From Desulfurococcus sp. (GTDB lineage Archaea; Thermoproteota; Thermoprotei_A; Sulfolobales; Desulfurococcaceae), in contig JAPNUX010000003.1 of the NCBI GenBank assembly GCA_026626905.1, positions 124,001 to 188,000 on the forward strand: 64,000 nucleotides of DNA. Direction: 5' to 3'. Numbering within the stretch: the first letter of the stretch is position 1; each line of letters opens with the position of its first letter. This document shows positions 16,639 through 24,954 of this stretch, piece after piece. The notes beneath the pieces are model-generated. The model made no database searches. It was not told where the DNA came from and saw only the letters and a list, made by a program, of their open reading frames with translations. Made by a program: the position numbers and the translations under genes.

Positions 16639-17304
16639 TTGAGGATAGTGTTGATTGGAGCACCAGGCGCCGGGAAAGGCACTTACGCTCAGGCTCTGAG
16701 AGACAAGTACTGTATCCCCCATATATCTACAGGCGACATCTTTAGAGAGGAGATAGCTAGAGGCTCTCAGCTGGGACTCCTAGTTAAATCCTATGTTGAA
16801 AAGGGGATGCTGGTACCTGATGAAGTAGTCGTAGAGGTAGTGAAGAAGAGGCTCCAGGAAGCCGACGCCTCCAAAGGTTTCATACTAGACGGGTATCCTA
16901 GAACTCTAAAGCAGGCTAGAGCCCTCGATGAATTCACCACTATAGATGCAGCAGTACACCTAGTTGTCTCAGAGGAAGTAGCTGTGAAGAGGCTCAGCGG
17001 TAGAAGGATCTGCCCTGTCTGCGGTAGAGTATACAATATATACTACGAGCCTAAGCCGCGCGTAGACGAGAAGTGCGATTACGATGGAGCCCAGTTGATT
17101 AGAAGAGCTGACGATGACCCAGAAGTCGTCAGGAATAGATACAGAGTGTTCCATGAGACATTCAAGCCTATAATAGACTACTATAGGGAGACACGCAGGC
17201 TTATAGAAGTAAACGCTGATAGATCAATCGGGGAAGTCCTACCCCTACTCGAGGAAGTACTTAAGAGGAATGGAATACTCAAATTAAAGCCTTGTAGGGA
17301 GTAG
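16639..17304 (+). CDS. adk: Adenylate kinase with Cys3Asp zinc site
   Basis: Interconverts ATP + AMP and 2 ADP. This is the bacterial-type long-form kinase (221 residues) rather than the short archaeal trimeric AdkA. The P-loop GAPGAGKGT (residues 7-15), AMP-binding STGDIFR and DGYPRT (84-89) are present. The LID domain has a zinc finger with Cys125, Cys128, Cys146 and Asp149, a known Cys3Asp variant. The start is TTG at 16639, seven bases after a long GGAGGGGTGA ribosome site. Presence of a long-form enzyme in a crenarchaeon is usual in this order. Probably co-transcribed with the 83-residue gene downstream. Confidence 0.94.
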   Translation: MRIVLIGAPGAGKGTYAQALRDKYCIPHISTGDIFREEIARGSQLGLLVKSYVEKGMLVPDEVVVEVVKKRLQEADASKGFILDGYPRTLKQARALDEFTTIDAAVHLVVSEEVAVKRLSGRRICPVCGRVYNIYYEPKPRVDEKCDYDGAQLIRRADDDPEVVRNRYRVFHETFKPIIDYYRETRRLIEVNADRSIGEVLPLLEEVLKRNGILKLKPCRE

Positions 17305-17321
17305 CCGGGTAGGATAAGATC

Positions 17322-17573
17322 ATGGATGACAAGATAAGGGAGTACGTGGAGAGACTCATAATCAAGCTCTACGAGGAGAGAGACCTATTTTTCAGTGATG
17401 ACGAGTTGAATAGTGAAGGCTGGAAGATATTTAATGAGATAGTATACCACACCCTGAAGGCGATGCCCTGGTATAAGAGGAGGATTAGGGATTTAAGGAG
17501 GAAGCCGACTGTAGAGAGTATATTCACTTTTACATGTGAAGCGTACGGTCTACCTAGCGATTGGAGTTGTTGA
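17322..17573 (+). CDS. Conserved hypothetical protein, 83 residues
   Basis: A small acidic and basic helical protein (MDDKIREYVERL... ending in GLPSDWSC) that I do not recognise. The tail RRIRDLRRKPTVESIF looks like a helix pair. It follows adk by 17 bases and is probably co-transcribed with it. The last 20 bases overlap the end of the convergent Lrp-like gene. Nothing points to a function. Confidence 0.6.
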   Translation: MDDKIREYVERLIIKLYEERDLFFSDDELNSEGWKIFNEIVYHTLKAMPWYKRRIRDLRRKPTVESIFTFTCEAYGLPSDWSC

Positions 17574-18072
17574 CTCTATTTCTGAGTACAGGGATACAGC
17601 TACTACAGTTTAAGTGAGTGCAGCTTGGTGCAGGATTTCTTATCTGAACTTTAAACTCGGGTGGGAGCCGGCCGTACTCTATGCTGGCCTCGAAGTTGTC
17701 TGCCTCGCTCCTTAGCATTTCAATAATGAATGCTACATCCTTCTTATCTCTCCCGTAGACTACTAGAATAGCCTCATTACTGTTAACTAGCAGCCCTGTA
17801 ATCACTCGATTACACTTGTATGCTTTTGCAACTATCCTCTCGACAGCACTACTGCGTATTCTCACTACAGCTGCAGTGTAGCCTGCTAGCTCGGGTGAAA
17901 CCATTAATGCAAAGCCCACTAGCCCTTTATTAACAAGCTTCCTCAGCCTCTCCCTTAACGCTATATAGCTCACGCCTAGCTCGAGGGCAAGCCTCCTTAA
18001 GCTTACCCTCGGGTTCTCGGCTAATCTTCTAGTCAGCTCTACGTCACTGGGCTTCAAGCTGTCATCCACCAC
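17554..18072 (-). CDS. Lrp/AsnC-like regulator with C-terminal cysteine cluster
   Basis: Residues about 10-60 form an AsnC-type winged helix (NPRVSLRRLALELGVSYIALRERLRKL region). The middle (about 65-135) resembles the RAM ligand domain. The tail adds a cysteine cluster, PSCTHLNCSSCIP (C-x4-C-x2-C), which could bind a metal or Fe-S centre, like TRASH-type extensions of archaeal metal or redox sensors. It lies upstream of nothing obvious on its strand except that galK is transcribed toward it with a 26-base gap, so it may be the distal gene of a galK operon. Ligand unknown. Confidence 0.72.
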   Translation of the reverse strand: MVDDSLKPSDVELTRRLAENPRVSLRRLALELGVSYIALRERLRKLVNKGLVGFALMVSPELAGYTAAVVRIRSSAVERIVAKAYKCNRVITGLLVNSNEAILVVYGRDKKDVAFIIEMLRSEADNFEASIEYGRLPPEFKVQIRNPAPSCTHLNCSSCIPVLRNRVNNSNR

Positions 18073-18098
18073 TTGATCACTGTCTTTTAAACGCCTTA

Positions 18099-19298
18099 TT
18101 ATATGTAGCCGTCTTCAACTCTTGCTCCTTCATCGATCCTCACGATCCATCCTCTCCTAGCTCCAGCCTTCAAGGCTGCATCAAGCACTCTCTTCTTAAC
18201 CTCCTGCTCTGAGGGTACTACAGCTAGAAGGCTTCCACCCATCCCCGCTCCACTTATCTTAACACCGTATGCTCCTGCATCCAGCATAGCATTTCTTATT
18301 TTCTCGAGCTCTGGCAGGCTGACCTCGTAGAGGTCTCTTAGTAGCTCGTGCTGCTCGTTAACTATCTCGCCGAGCTTCTCCTGGAGTCTGGGCTCTCCTC
18401 TCTTAATTAAATCAATGGCTTTCATCGTGGAGGCATTCATTAGTATAGTGAACGCTATACGCTTAGCTGGAGCATCCTTAATAGCATCAAGGTACGGTTT
18501 TATCTCATGGTATTCTATTTCACTCCAGCGCGGCTCATCAAACCTGTAGCCAAGCTTCTCTTTCAGCTCCCGTGGTATAAGCGGGTTCTCCATGAGCTGC
18601 TTCAACCCCTCATTTATCTCTCGTTGTCTTACAGGGTGGATTTCAGCTACACTATGCCTTATACCGGAGTCCACGACAACCATGTCTAAGCTTTCCAGCG
18701 GGAGGACTTCTACTCTAACCGGCTCACGCGGGTAGAGTAGTATAGCACCCCCGTACGCTGACCCGTATTGATCCAGCCTCCCGCAGGGGACTCCTACATA
18801 AGTGTTCTCAGCTTTGAAGCTTACCTCGGCTAGACTGCTAGTGTTAAGCCCGAGGTTGAAGTAGGCGTCAAGGGCTTTAGCAAATGCTACTTCGAGAGCT
18901 GCACTACTAGCTAGCCCGCCGCCTATGGGGACCTCACTATATATTACTGCGTGGAAGCCTTCATTCAAGGATACCCCAGTGTAATCGCGTATAGCTGCGA
19001 CAACAGCTCTCAAGTAGTTTCCAAACCACCCCTTCCAGCTTTGAATTGGTCGTGCAGGATCGAATTCATCCTTGTAAAGCTTTCCCTCCTCCATTAGGTT
19101 AAGGCTTTCAACTATGAACCTCCTTGAAGATTCAACAACAGCTACATAGGTTCTCAGGTTGACTGCTATTGGGACTACTGGCAGACCCTTGTAGTCCTGA
19201 TGCGTATTGAGGAAGTCTACGCGCCCGGGAGCTGAAACTAGAAGCTTAATACTACGATATCTCTCTAGTATTCTCTTAACTGAGAAGCCGCCATGCAT
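18099..19298 (-). CDS. galK: Galactokinase
   Basis: Phosphorylates galactose at C1 with ATP, the first Leloir step. A GHMP kinase with the N-terminal substrate motif SAPGRVDFLNTHQDYKG (the archaeal form of the galactokinase signature), the ATP loop PIGGGLASSAAL (about residues 125-136), and the C-terminal motif KISGAGMGGSLLAVV. The length (399) fits. It is divergent from galT across a 68-88 base region containing one TTTAAA element that could serve both directions. An Lrp-like gene follows 26 bases downstream. Other GHMP sugar kinases are less likely given galT next door. Confidence 0.9.
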   Translation of the reverse strand: MHGGFSVKRILERYRSIKLLVSAPGRVDFLNTHQDYKGLPVVPIAVNLRTYVAVVESSRRFIVESLNLMEEGKLYKDEFDPARPIQSWKGWFGNYLRAVVAAIRDYTGVSLNEGFHAVIYSEVPIGGGLASSAALEVAFAKALDAYFNLGLNTSSLAEVSFKAENTYVGVPCGRLDQYGSAYGGAILLYPREPVRVEVLPLESLDMVVVDSGIRHSVAEIHPVRQREINEGLKQLMENPLIPRELKEKLGYRFDEPRWSEIEYHEIKPYLDAIKDAPAKRIAFTILMNASTMKAIDLIKRGEPRLQEKLGEIVNEQHELLRDLYEVSLPELEKIRNAMLDAGAYGVKISGAGMGGSLLAVVPSEQEVKKRVLDAALKAGARRGWIVRIDEGARVEDGYI

Positions 19299-19386
19299 TC
19301 TAGCTCAGCCCGGGTAGCTAAGTAAACCCGATGAGCACTCAGGCTTTAAACTCTAAAACTACCATATGATCCTGCCGGTGTCTAAT
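19299..19386. promoter_or_regulatory. Divergent galK/galT promoter region
   Basis: A single palindromic TTTAAA (19345-19350) is the best TATA candidate for both genes. Rightward initiation would fall near 19372, leftward near 19320. The rightward prediction excludes the ATG at 19366 as galT start. Confidence 0.4.
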
Positions 19387-20397
19387 TTGAGCAACGAGCT
19401 ACGGTGGAATCCTCTCCTTGGATGCTGGATAATAGTGTCCAGCGGCAGAGCTGGCAGGCCGTGGAGAAGTGGAGGTTGCCCGTTTTGTCCCGGTGCCCCT
19501 GAAACCGGCTACGGCTGGGATGTACTCGTCTTGGGAAACAGGTTTCCTGCACTTAGAAGAGATGCTGTTGTATCGAGAGGTAGCAGGGATATTTACAAGG
19601 TGGAGCCCGCCTACGGTGCATCTTACGTTGTAGTTGAAACCCCTGAGCATGAAGGCGACCTGGATACAGTGTTGTTCACTAGCCTCGTTAAATACATTGG
19701 AGAGTTAAAGACTGTTACAGCTCGTGAATGCAGCGATGAAAGAATAAAGCATGTTCTTCCATTCAGGAATAAAGGTGAAGTCATCGGTGTATCGCTAACC
19801 CACCCGCACAGCCAGATCTACGTCTTCCCATTCATACCCCCGCGGATCGAGCGGGAGCTAGTAATGCTCAAAGAGTACAGGGAGCAGCAGGGTGGCTGCC
19901 TGCTGTGCCGTATAATGGAGTTGGAGAGAGATGAGAAAACCAGGTTGCTCTACGAGAACAATGGCTTCCTAGTATTCCTTCCATTCTACGCCATGTGGCC
20001 CTACGAGGTTCACATAGTGTCGAAGAGGCATATTCCCAGCCTGCTGGAGCTAACGGATAGTGAAGTAGAGGATCTAGCAGACTCACTTAAAGTCGTGGTG
20101 GCAGGATACAACAGTCTCTTCGACTTCAGTCTCCCATACATGATGGCTATCCACCAGGCTCCATGTAGAGGTGAGAGAGAACTATTCCATCTCCACGTGG
20201 AATTCTACCCGGTGCACAGGGCGAGAGACAAGTTGAAGTATGCTGCAGGGGTTGAATGGGGTGGATGGGTTTTCACCTACGACGGTCTGCCCGAGGAGAG
20301 GGCTCTAGAGCTTAGAGAGGCCTTCAAGAAAGGATTAGAGAAGCTTGAGACCTCACCTGAAGGATACAAGGCTAGAGGCAGAGTACATGAAGGATGA
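19387..20397 (+). CDS. galT: Galactose-1-phosphate uridylyltransferase
   Basis: Exchanges UMP between UDP-glucose and galactose-1-phosphate. The protein carries the N-terminal zinc-type motif CPFCPG, the catalytic HIT-like motif HPHSQIYVFP (His-x-His nucleophile), a second CLLCRIME cysteine pair and the late HLHVEFYPV motif. About 336 residues, usual size. I chose TTG at 19387 because a GGTG site lies six bases upstream and the expected transcription start falls after ATG 19366; the ATG remains possible. With galK this gives two Leloir steps; no epimerase is in the window. Confidence 0.9.
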   Translation: MSNELRWNPLLGCWIIVSSGRAGRPWRSGGCPFCPGAPETGYGWDVLVLGNRFPALRRDAVVSRGSRDIYKVEPAYGASYVVVETPEHEGDLDTVLFTSLVKYIGELKTVTARECSDERIKHVLPFRNKGEVIGVSLTHPHSQIYVFPFIPPRIERELVMLKEYREQQGGCLLCRIMELERDEKTRLLYENNGFLVFLPFYAMWPYEVHIVSKRHIPSLLELTDSEVEDLADSLKVVVAGYNSLFDFSLPYMMAIHQAPCRGERELFHLHVEFYPVHRARDKLKYAAGVEWGGWVFTYDGLPEERALELREAFKKGLEKLETSPEGYKARGRVHEG

Positions 20398-20420
20398 AAG
20401 TCATGGGGGCCGGCTGAGCG

Positions 20421-21248
20421 TTAAGCCTGCCTCCTCAAGTACTCGAGATCCTCTACGCTCATCCACCAGCCGAGAGCTCCGAGAATCTCCTTTACGTGCT
20501 CAAGGCTTTCAGCCTTAGGTATTGCGATGACTCTTGCATGACTTATAAGGTAGTTTAATGCAACTTGAATAGGCGTCTTACCGTACCTTTCAGCCACCCT
20601 TCTCACTGCATTATTGAGGGCAACACCCCCTTTCTCCAGAGGCGTGTACGCCTGAAGAGTAATCTTCTTCTCAATACAGTACGGGAGGAGTTCTTTTTCA
20701 ACGTAGTGTCTATCCACAACGCTATAGTGGACTTGGTTAACCACTATTTCGTGCTTGGCTGTAGACTCCACGGCTTCTCTCAGCATTGCTGGATCAAAAT
20801 TACTTACACCAATATACCTGGTTAACCCTTTCTCAGCTAGTATCTCGAAGTTCCTCACTTGAGTGCTTACCGGTAGCTTCTCGTTAGGCCAGTGGATTAA
20901 GTAGAGGTCGACGTAGGATACTCCCAGCCTTCGCAGTGCTTCCTCAGCCGCCCTTACAATTTTCTCTTTATCGTCAAGCCTGCTTGGAAGCATCTTAGTT
21001 GTAATGAATATTCTATCCCTTCCAATATGCCTTACAACTCTTCCAACAAACTCCTCAGCTCTCCCGGCATCATACATTTCAGCTGTATCTATGAGGTTTA
21101 ATCCATGTGTTAAAGCATACGTGAATGCTTCGAAAGCCTTATCATAGCTTTTTATACCATAAGTGCCTAACCCTATTGCTGAGACACGGTCGGATCCAAT
21201 AGTCTTCCACGCCTCGAACTCGTACATGGTATTCAGCCCCATTAACAT
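20421..21248 (-). CDS. Aldo/keto reductase
   Basis: An NADPH-dependent (beta/alpha)8-barrel oxidoreductase of 275 residues. The catalytic tetrad is visible as Asp54, Tyr59, Lys85 and His119 (LIDTAEMYDAG, FITTKM, YLIHWPN). The cofactor end shows AIPKAESLEHVKE. It reduces aldehydes or ketones, with broad substrates in the family; convergence with galT hints at sugar aldehydes but this is weak. A downstream in-frame ATG at 21227 is an alternative start. It probably follows the YkgJ-like gene (34 bases upstream) in one transcript. Confidence 0.87.
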   Translation of the reverse strand: MLMGLNTMYEFEAWKTIGSDRVSAIGLGTYGIKSYDKAFEAFTYALTHGLNLIDTAEMYDAGRAEEFVGRVVRHIGRDRIFITTKMLPSRLDDKEKIVRAAEEALRRLGVSYVDLYLIHWPNEKLPVSTQVRNFEILAEKGLTRYIGVSNFDPAMLREAVESTAKHEIVVNQVHYSVVDRHYVEKELLPYCIEKKITLQAYTPLEKGGVALNNAVRRVAERYGKTPIQVALNYLISHARVIAIPKAESLEHVKEILGALGWWMSVEDLEYLRRQA

Positions 21249-21282
21249 TATAGTGCTAGCTGGGTAATTAACACTCCTCGAG

Positions 21283-21816
21283 CTATAGGGAGTGGTGCTG
21301 GGAGCAGACGAAGTCTATTACTGCCTCAAGGGCATCCAAGGGCTCGTAGCCTCTAGTAAATATGTAGTCGTAGAGAAGCTTGTAGTGGGCTTTAACCTCC
21401 TCGGAGTATCTTTCCAGTTCACTCCAGGGGGGCTCTGACTCCTCTCCTTCCCCGATCCCCGGGCAGATACTGGATACTCTCACTCTATCAGTTATAGATG
21501 GGGAGAGCGGTATGAAGGGGAATAGCCTGCACCTTCTAGGTCTTGCAGGATATATGCGGCACGAGGGAACCCCGTTAATCACCTCTAGGAAAACACATCT
21601 CCCGTTTACTCCTCTTAGAACAGGTATAGGTATGTGGTCAGCTATTACAGCGTATATGTAGCTGCCTATAAGCCTCCTCCACTCAACTCCAAGAAATCTA
21701 GCTATCCTGCAGACATCAAATGCTGTTAGAGCTACATTAGGCCCGCTTCTACAGCATACACCGCTTCTCAAGCACTTATATTTTATCTTATCCCCCTTCG
21801 AGATGACTCGCTCCAC
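21283..21816 (-). CDS. YkgJ-like CxnCC cysteine-cluster protein
   Basis: A 177-residue protein of the PF03692 (YkgJ/FliB N-like) type. The family cysteines appear as CLRSGVCC near the N terminus, then CVFL, CRIYPARPRRCRLFPF in the middle and a later SSICPG; these bind zinc or an Fe-S cluster. Enzymatic roles in the family are mostly unknown. The start is GTG at 21816. A 49-residue Cys-containing gene ends only seven bases upstream on the same strand, so the two are likely co-transcribed. Aldo/keto reductase follows. Confidence 0.75.
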   Translation of the reverse strand: MERVISKGDKIKYKCLRSGVCCRSGPNVALTAFDVCRIARFLGVEWRRLIGSYIYAVIADHIPIPVLRGVNGRCVFLEVINGVPSCRIYPARPRRCRLFPFIPLSPSITDRVRVSSICPGIGEGEESEPPWSELERYSEEVKAHYKLLYDYIFTRGYEPLDALEAVIDFVCSQHHSL

Positions 21817-21823
21817 TAGTCAA

Positions 21824-21973
21824 CTACCCGCAGATACCTCTCAGAGGACACCTGCTACACTTATCTCCTTTCGAGTAGCCTAGCACGCCGTATACTACTT
21901 CCTCGTCAGCGTCATCTAGTATTACCCCTGGTATAAACTTGTATTTATCCTTCTCTACTTTAACACTCGGCAC
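21824..21973 (-). CDS. Small Cys-containing protein, 49 residues, unknown
   Basis: A short gene: GTG at 21973-21971, ribosome site AGGTGG six bases upstream, stop TAG at 21826-21824. The product is acidic in the middle and ends with CSRCPLRGICG (Cys39, Cys42, Cys48), a likely metal-binding tail. TATA-like AAGTATATAATC lies on the same strand at about 22014-22025, about 45 bases upstream of the start. It ends seven bases before the YkgJ-like gene, which also has a cysteine cluster, so the pair may form one metal or Fe-S system. Coding is supported by the ribosome site and spacing; function is unknown. Confidence 0.6.
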   Translation of the reverse strand: MPSVKVEKDKYKFIPGVILDDADEEVVYGVLGYSKGDKCSRCPLRGICG

Positions 21974-22232
21974 GCGTAACCACCTAACTCTCTTTAAGTG
22001 TTTTGCTAGCCGTGATTATATACTTGGATGTACTCGAAGCAGCCAGATATCTTGTTAGATAGATTGAGGTAGAACTTATAAGGTGCACGTAGGAAACTTA
22101 TTCTTCCAGCTCTATGTAAGCTAGACTCCGAGTACTACCTGCTTTATGTAGCTTTAGAGAGATACCCTGCTCAGCTCTCACAGGCTCTAGATTATTTAAG
22201 CTTGATGAAGCATAATACTGCAGGGATTAGTT
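21974..22232. other. Divergent intergenic region
   Basis: Contains the minus-strand TATA for the 49-residue gene (about 22014-22025) and a plus-strand TATA-like ATTATTTAAG (22191-22200) for the aminotransferase, which would start transcription close to ATG 22233. The rest (22030-22180) holds no reading frame or clear structure. Confidence 0.45.
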
Positions 22233-23390
22233 ATGGCTGGCTACATGGATGCTGTGAGAGAAGTTGAAAGAATCCTGTGGCCTAAGCCTATGAAGTTGTT
22301 CACCGCAGGCCCTGTGGCCTGCTTCCCAGAAGTTCTTGAAGCCATGAGGATACAGCAGGTTAGCCACAGGAGCAAGGAGTACCAGGAGCTCCATAGAGAT
22401 ACGGTTAAACGGCTGGCAGACTTCATCGAGGCGCGTAAGGCTACAGTCCTCCTTGCTCCTTCAAGTGGAACTGGATTCATGGAGGCAAGCGTGAGAAACG
22501 CTATTTCCCCGAGAGGTAAGGTGCTGGTGACAGTTATAGGTGAATTCGGGAATAGGTATAGGGAGGCTGTTGAAAGAAATGGGAGGACAGCTGTAGTCCT
22601 TGAGAAGCCGCTAGGTAAGCCAGTGCTACCAGGGGAACTCGATGAAGCGTTGAAGAGGAATCCTGATGTAGAAGCTGTCACAATAACCTACAATGAGACT
22701 AGTACAGGCGTCTTAAATCCATTGAGAGACCTAGCTAAGGTTGTTAGAGAGCACGATAAACTACTCTTTGTTGATGCAGTCTCAGCAATGGGGGCAGCGG
22801 AGTTAAAAGTCGATGAGTGGGGCATAGACTTAGTCTTCGCTAGCAGCCAGAAGGCATTCGGGGTTCCCCCAGGTCTCGCCATGGCAGCTATAAGCGAGAG
22901 AGTCTTCGAGAAAGCCGCTAGAATACCTGAGAGAGGATTATACTTCGACCTCCTAGAGATGAAGGAGTTCCTTGAGAAGCAGTGGTCAACACCTACAACA
23001 CCCCCTATCCCCCAGGTAGCCGGGTTAAACGTTGCATTGAGAATAGTAGAGAAGATGGGTGGGAAGGATGCATGGCTTAGAATGTACGCTGAGAGAGCTG
23101 AGAAGATAAGAAAAGGTGTAGTAGAACTCGGCTTAGAGCTCTTCGCTGAACCCGGATACTATAGCCCTACAATAACAGTGGTTTATAATCCACCAGGTGT
23201 TAAAGGCCCTGTTATATACGAGGAGCTAAGGAAGAGGGGTATTGAGATAGCTAAAGGATACGGTAAAGTCAAGGATGTAACCTTCAGGATAGGCCACATG
23301 GGTTACATCACTGACAGCGATATCGAGGAGTTATTCAAGCACCTGAAGGAGATACTCGCTACGTTAGGCTTTAAACCCAGGTTGAGTTGA
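22233..23390 (+). CDS. Serine-pyruvate / alanine-glyoxylate-type aminotransferase (class V)
   Basis: A PLP enzyme of fold type I, 385 residues. The N-terminal TAGPVACFPEVL, the SSGTGFMEA phosphate loop (about residues 78-86), ETSTGVLNP, the FVDAVSAMGA segment with the PLP-nitrogen Asp (181), and the Schiff-base lysine in SSQKAFGVPPG (Lys207) are intact. Family members convert serine or alanine with glyoxylate or pyruvate, and in Archaea also serve serine or phosphoserine pathways. Substrate not decided here. It has its own promoter; the next gene is 142 bases away. Confidence 0.87.
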   Translation: MAGYMDAVREVERILWPKPMKLFTAGPVACFPEVLEAMRIQQVSHRSKEYQELHRDTVKRLADFIEARKATVLLAPSSGTGFMEASVRNAISPRGKVLVTVIGEFGNRYREAVERNGRTAVVLEKPLGKPVLPGELDEALKRNPDVEAVTITYNETSTGVLNPLRDLAKVVREHDKLLFVDAVSAMGAAELKVDEWGIDLVFASSQKAFGVPPGLAMAAISERVFEKAARIPERGLYFDLLEMKEFLEKQWSTPTTPPIPQVAGLNVALRIVEKMGGKDAWLRMYAERAEKIRKGVVELGLELFAEPGYYSPTITVVYNPPGVKGPVIYEELRKRGIEIAKGYGKVKDVTFRIGHMGYITDSDIEELFKHLKEILATLGFKPRLS

Positions 23391-23453
23391 ATCCCGTTTT
23401 CAAATGCCTGTATAGCTGGGTTCTCCTAGAACGAGTTGTATTATTTTAATACC

Positions 23454-23495
23454 TTCACATTAATACTTCCAGCTGATTCTCAATATTAATGTGAA
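23454..23495. promoter_or_regulatory. Spaced 12-bp inverted repeat upstream of the AEC carrier gene
   Basis: TTCACATTAATA (23454-23465) and its exact reverse complement TATTAATGTGAA (23484-23495) are separated by 18 bases, 37 bases before the gene start. The left arm abuts the TATA-like TTATTTTAATACC (23441-23453). It could be a two-site operator or, in RNA, a 5'-leader hairpin. Confidence 0.5.
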
Positions 23496-23532
23496 ATAGA
23501 GGCTGCTTTAAGCCGTAGTGGAGGGGGTCTAC

Positions 23533-24423
23533 GTGAATGAGATCACAGTGTTAATGCTGCTTATAGTTGCCGGGCTACTGGTAAGAGTATTCTTCAACAG
23601 CGTGTTAAAGCGGGCTAGCTTATTTGAGAGAGGATTAAAGCTTGCGGTTAACACTGTCTACTACTTGCTGATACCACTAGCTTTCATCAAGATTTACATT
23701 GATAGAGGGGTTGCGGCAAGTGATGCATGGATCTCTCTTTCAATCCTGTTATTAGTATTCACCGTGGCTTTCACGCTTAAATTGATCACAGCTGGTAGGC
23801 CTAGAGAATACTACAGGGCTCTCTTCCTCGTGTCAGCGTTCCCGAACTCTGTGTTCCTAGGCTTCCCAGTATCAATGGCTTTATTCGGAGTAGTCGATGT
23901 TGCTGCAACATACGGTGTTGTAACACTAGTTTTAAACGTAGTAGTGCCTGACGCGATGTCCATGGGCAGAGTATCTCTACGTAGAGTGCTCTTAATGCCG
24001 GCTCTCCTAGGGTTCACTCTCGGGTTGATTAGCCACTACACGCTTCCCGCATGGCTGTCCCAAAGGGTTTCAAGCCTCCTCTGGTGGGCTCCCAGGCTGC
24101 TAAGCTATGTTGCTACAGCTGTACTTGGTGCTAGGCTACCTCTAAGGCTCAGCGTGCTGCATGAAGAGTGGGGCTTTATAGCAGTTGCATCCCTCTACAG
24201 GTTTCTAATAGCGCCTCTACTCTCGCTTATAGTTGTCTCGGCTACAAGAGTCGACTGGTTTTACGGCGTTCAGCTTATCGTGGTTTCAGCCATGCCTCCA
24301 GCTGTCATGAATACTCTGATCGCTGAGAGATACGGGTGGCTGCCTGAGCTAGTGGCATCTACAACCTTCATTCTAACTATTATAGTGGTCTTATGCTTTC
24401 CTCTAATTACCACTATACTCTAA
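23533..24423 (+). CDS. AEC (auxin efflux carrier)-family membrane transporter
   Basis: About 296 residues with roughly ten hydrophobic helices. Family hallmarks are AFPNSVFLGFPV in the first half and SAMPPAVMNTLIAERYG in the second, the inverted-repeat core motifs of AEC/bile-acid-type carriers. Prokaryotic members carry malate, malonate or other small organic anions; the substrate here is unknown. The frame begins at GTG 23518, but a strong GGAGGGGGT (23520-23528) points to GTG at 23533. A 12-bp inverted repeat lies upstream. It is a single gene convergent with the Lrp gene. Confidence 0.8.
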   Translation: MNEITVLMLLIVAGLLVRVFFNSVLKRASLFERGLKLAVNTVYYLLIPLAFIKIYIDRGVAASDAWISLSILLLVFTVAFTLKLITAGRPREYYRALFLVSAFPNSVFLGFPVSMALFGVVDVAATYGVVTLVLNVVVPDAMSMGRVSLRRVLLMPALLGFTLGLISHYTLPAWLSQRVSSLLWWAPRLLSYVATAVLGARLPLRLSVLHEEWGFIAVASLYRFLIAPLLSLIVVSATRVDWFYGVQLIVVSAMPPAVMNTLIAERYGWLPELVASTTFILTIIVVLCFPLITTIL

Positions 24424-24496
24424 TAGCTGGTTCAGCGGAAACCATTATATAAGCCTACCGGTGCCCTTGAACTGTAAGTCCTGGATTTCACTGTAG

Positions 24497-24934
24497 CTAG
24501 ATGTATGCTTCAGCTTTAACTATGTCTGTAAGTATTGCTGGGTACACTTCTACTACTCCATCAATACCCCTGATTTCATCGTGTATTCTCTGGAGCTCAT
24601 CGCTCTCCCTCGCCCATATAACTGCTAATATCTCGTGGTCGCCTGATGTTATCGCAAGGTACTTCACATACTCCTTTTCCTTTAGCTTTGAGACTACCTC
24701 GAAGAGTTTTTCAGGCTTAACGTTTACGCCGGTATAGCTTACCTTATTGTAGCCTAGACTGGCTGGATTTACTATGGGAACATACCTTCTGATAACACCC
24801 TGAGCCTCTAGCTTCCTCACTCTCTTGATGACGGCTACATCACTTAAACCCAGCTTTAACGCTATCTGCCTGAACGGCTTCCTAGCGTTCTCCGTGAGCT
24901 CCTTGATTATCTTCAAGTCTATTTCATCAAGCAT
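24497..24934 (-). CDS. Lrp/AsnC-family transcriptional regulator
   Basis: A complete 145-residue Lrp protein: an N-terminal HTH (IDLKIIKELTENARKPFRQ, then ALKLGLSDVAVIKRVRKLE) and a C-terminal RAM domain with the EYVKYLAITSGDHEILAVIW pattern. Likely an octameric DNA-binding protein responding to an amino acid or metabolite. ATG at 24934 follows GAGGTGG. It is the last gene of a three-gene set after superoxide reductase and a CLTC protein, so it may control oxidative-stress genes or itself (inference). Confidence 0.88.
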   Translation of the reverse strand: MLDEIDLKIIKELTENARKPFRQIALKLGLSDVAVIKRVRKLEAQGVIRRYVPIVNPASLGYNKVSYTGVNVKPEKLFEVVSKLKEKEYVKYLAITSGDHEILAVIWARESDELQRIHDEIRGIDGVVEVYPAILTDIVKAEAYI

Positions 24935-24954
24935 GGGATTCCACCTCTAAGCAC

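Noticed and set aside
22199-22230. C-box-like TTGATGA upstream of the aminotransferase
   Set aside because: The first base is not a purine and no D/C'/D' boxes are spaced properly, so a C/D sRNA is not supported.
24440-24460. TATA-like ATTATATAAG between convergent AEC and Lrp genes
   Set aside because: No gene or structure lies at a suitable distance on either strand; TATA-like strings are common in such AT-rich gaps.
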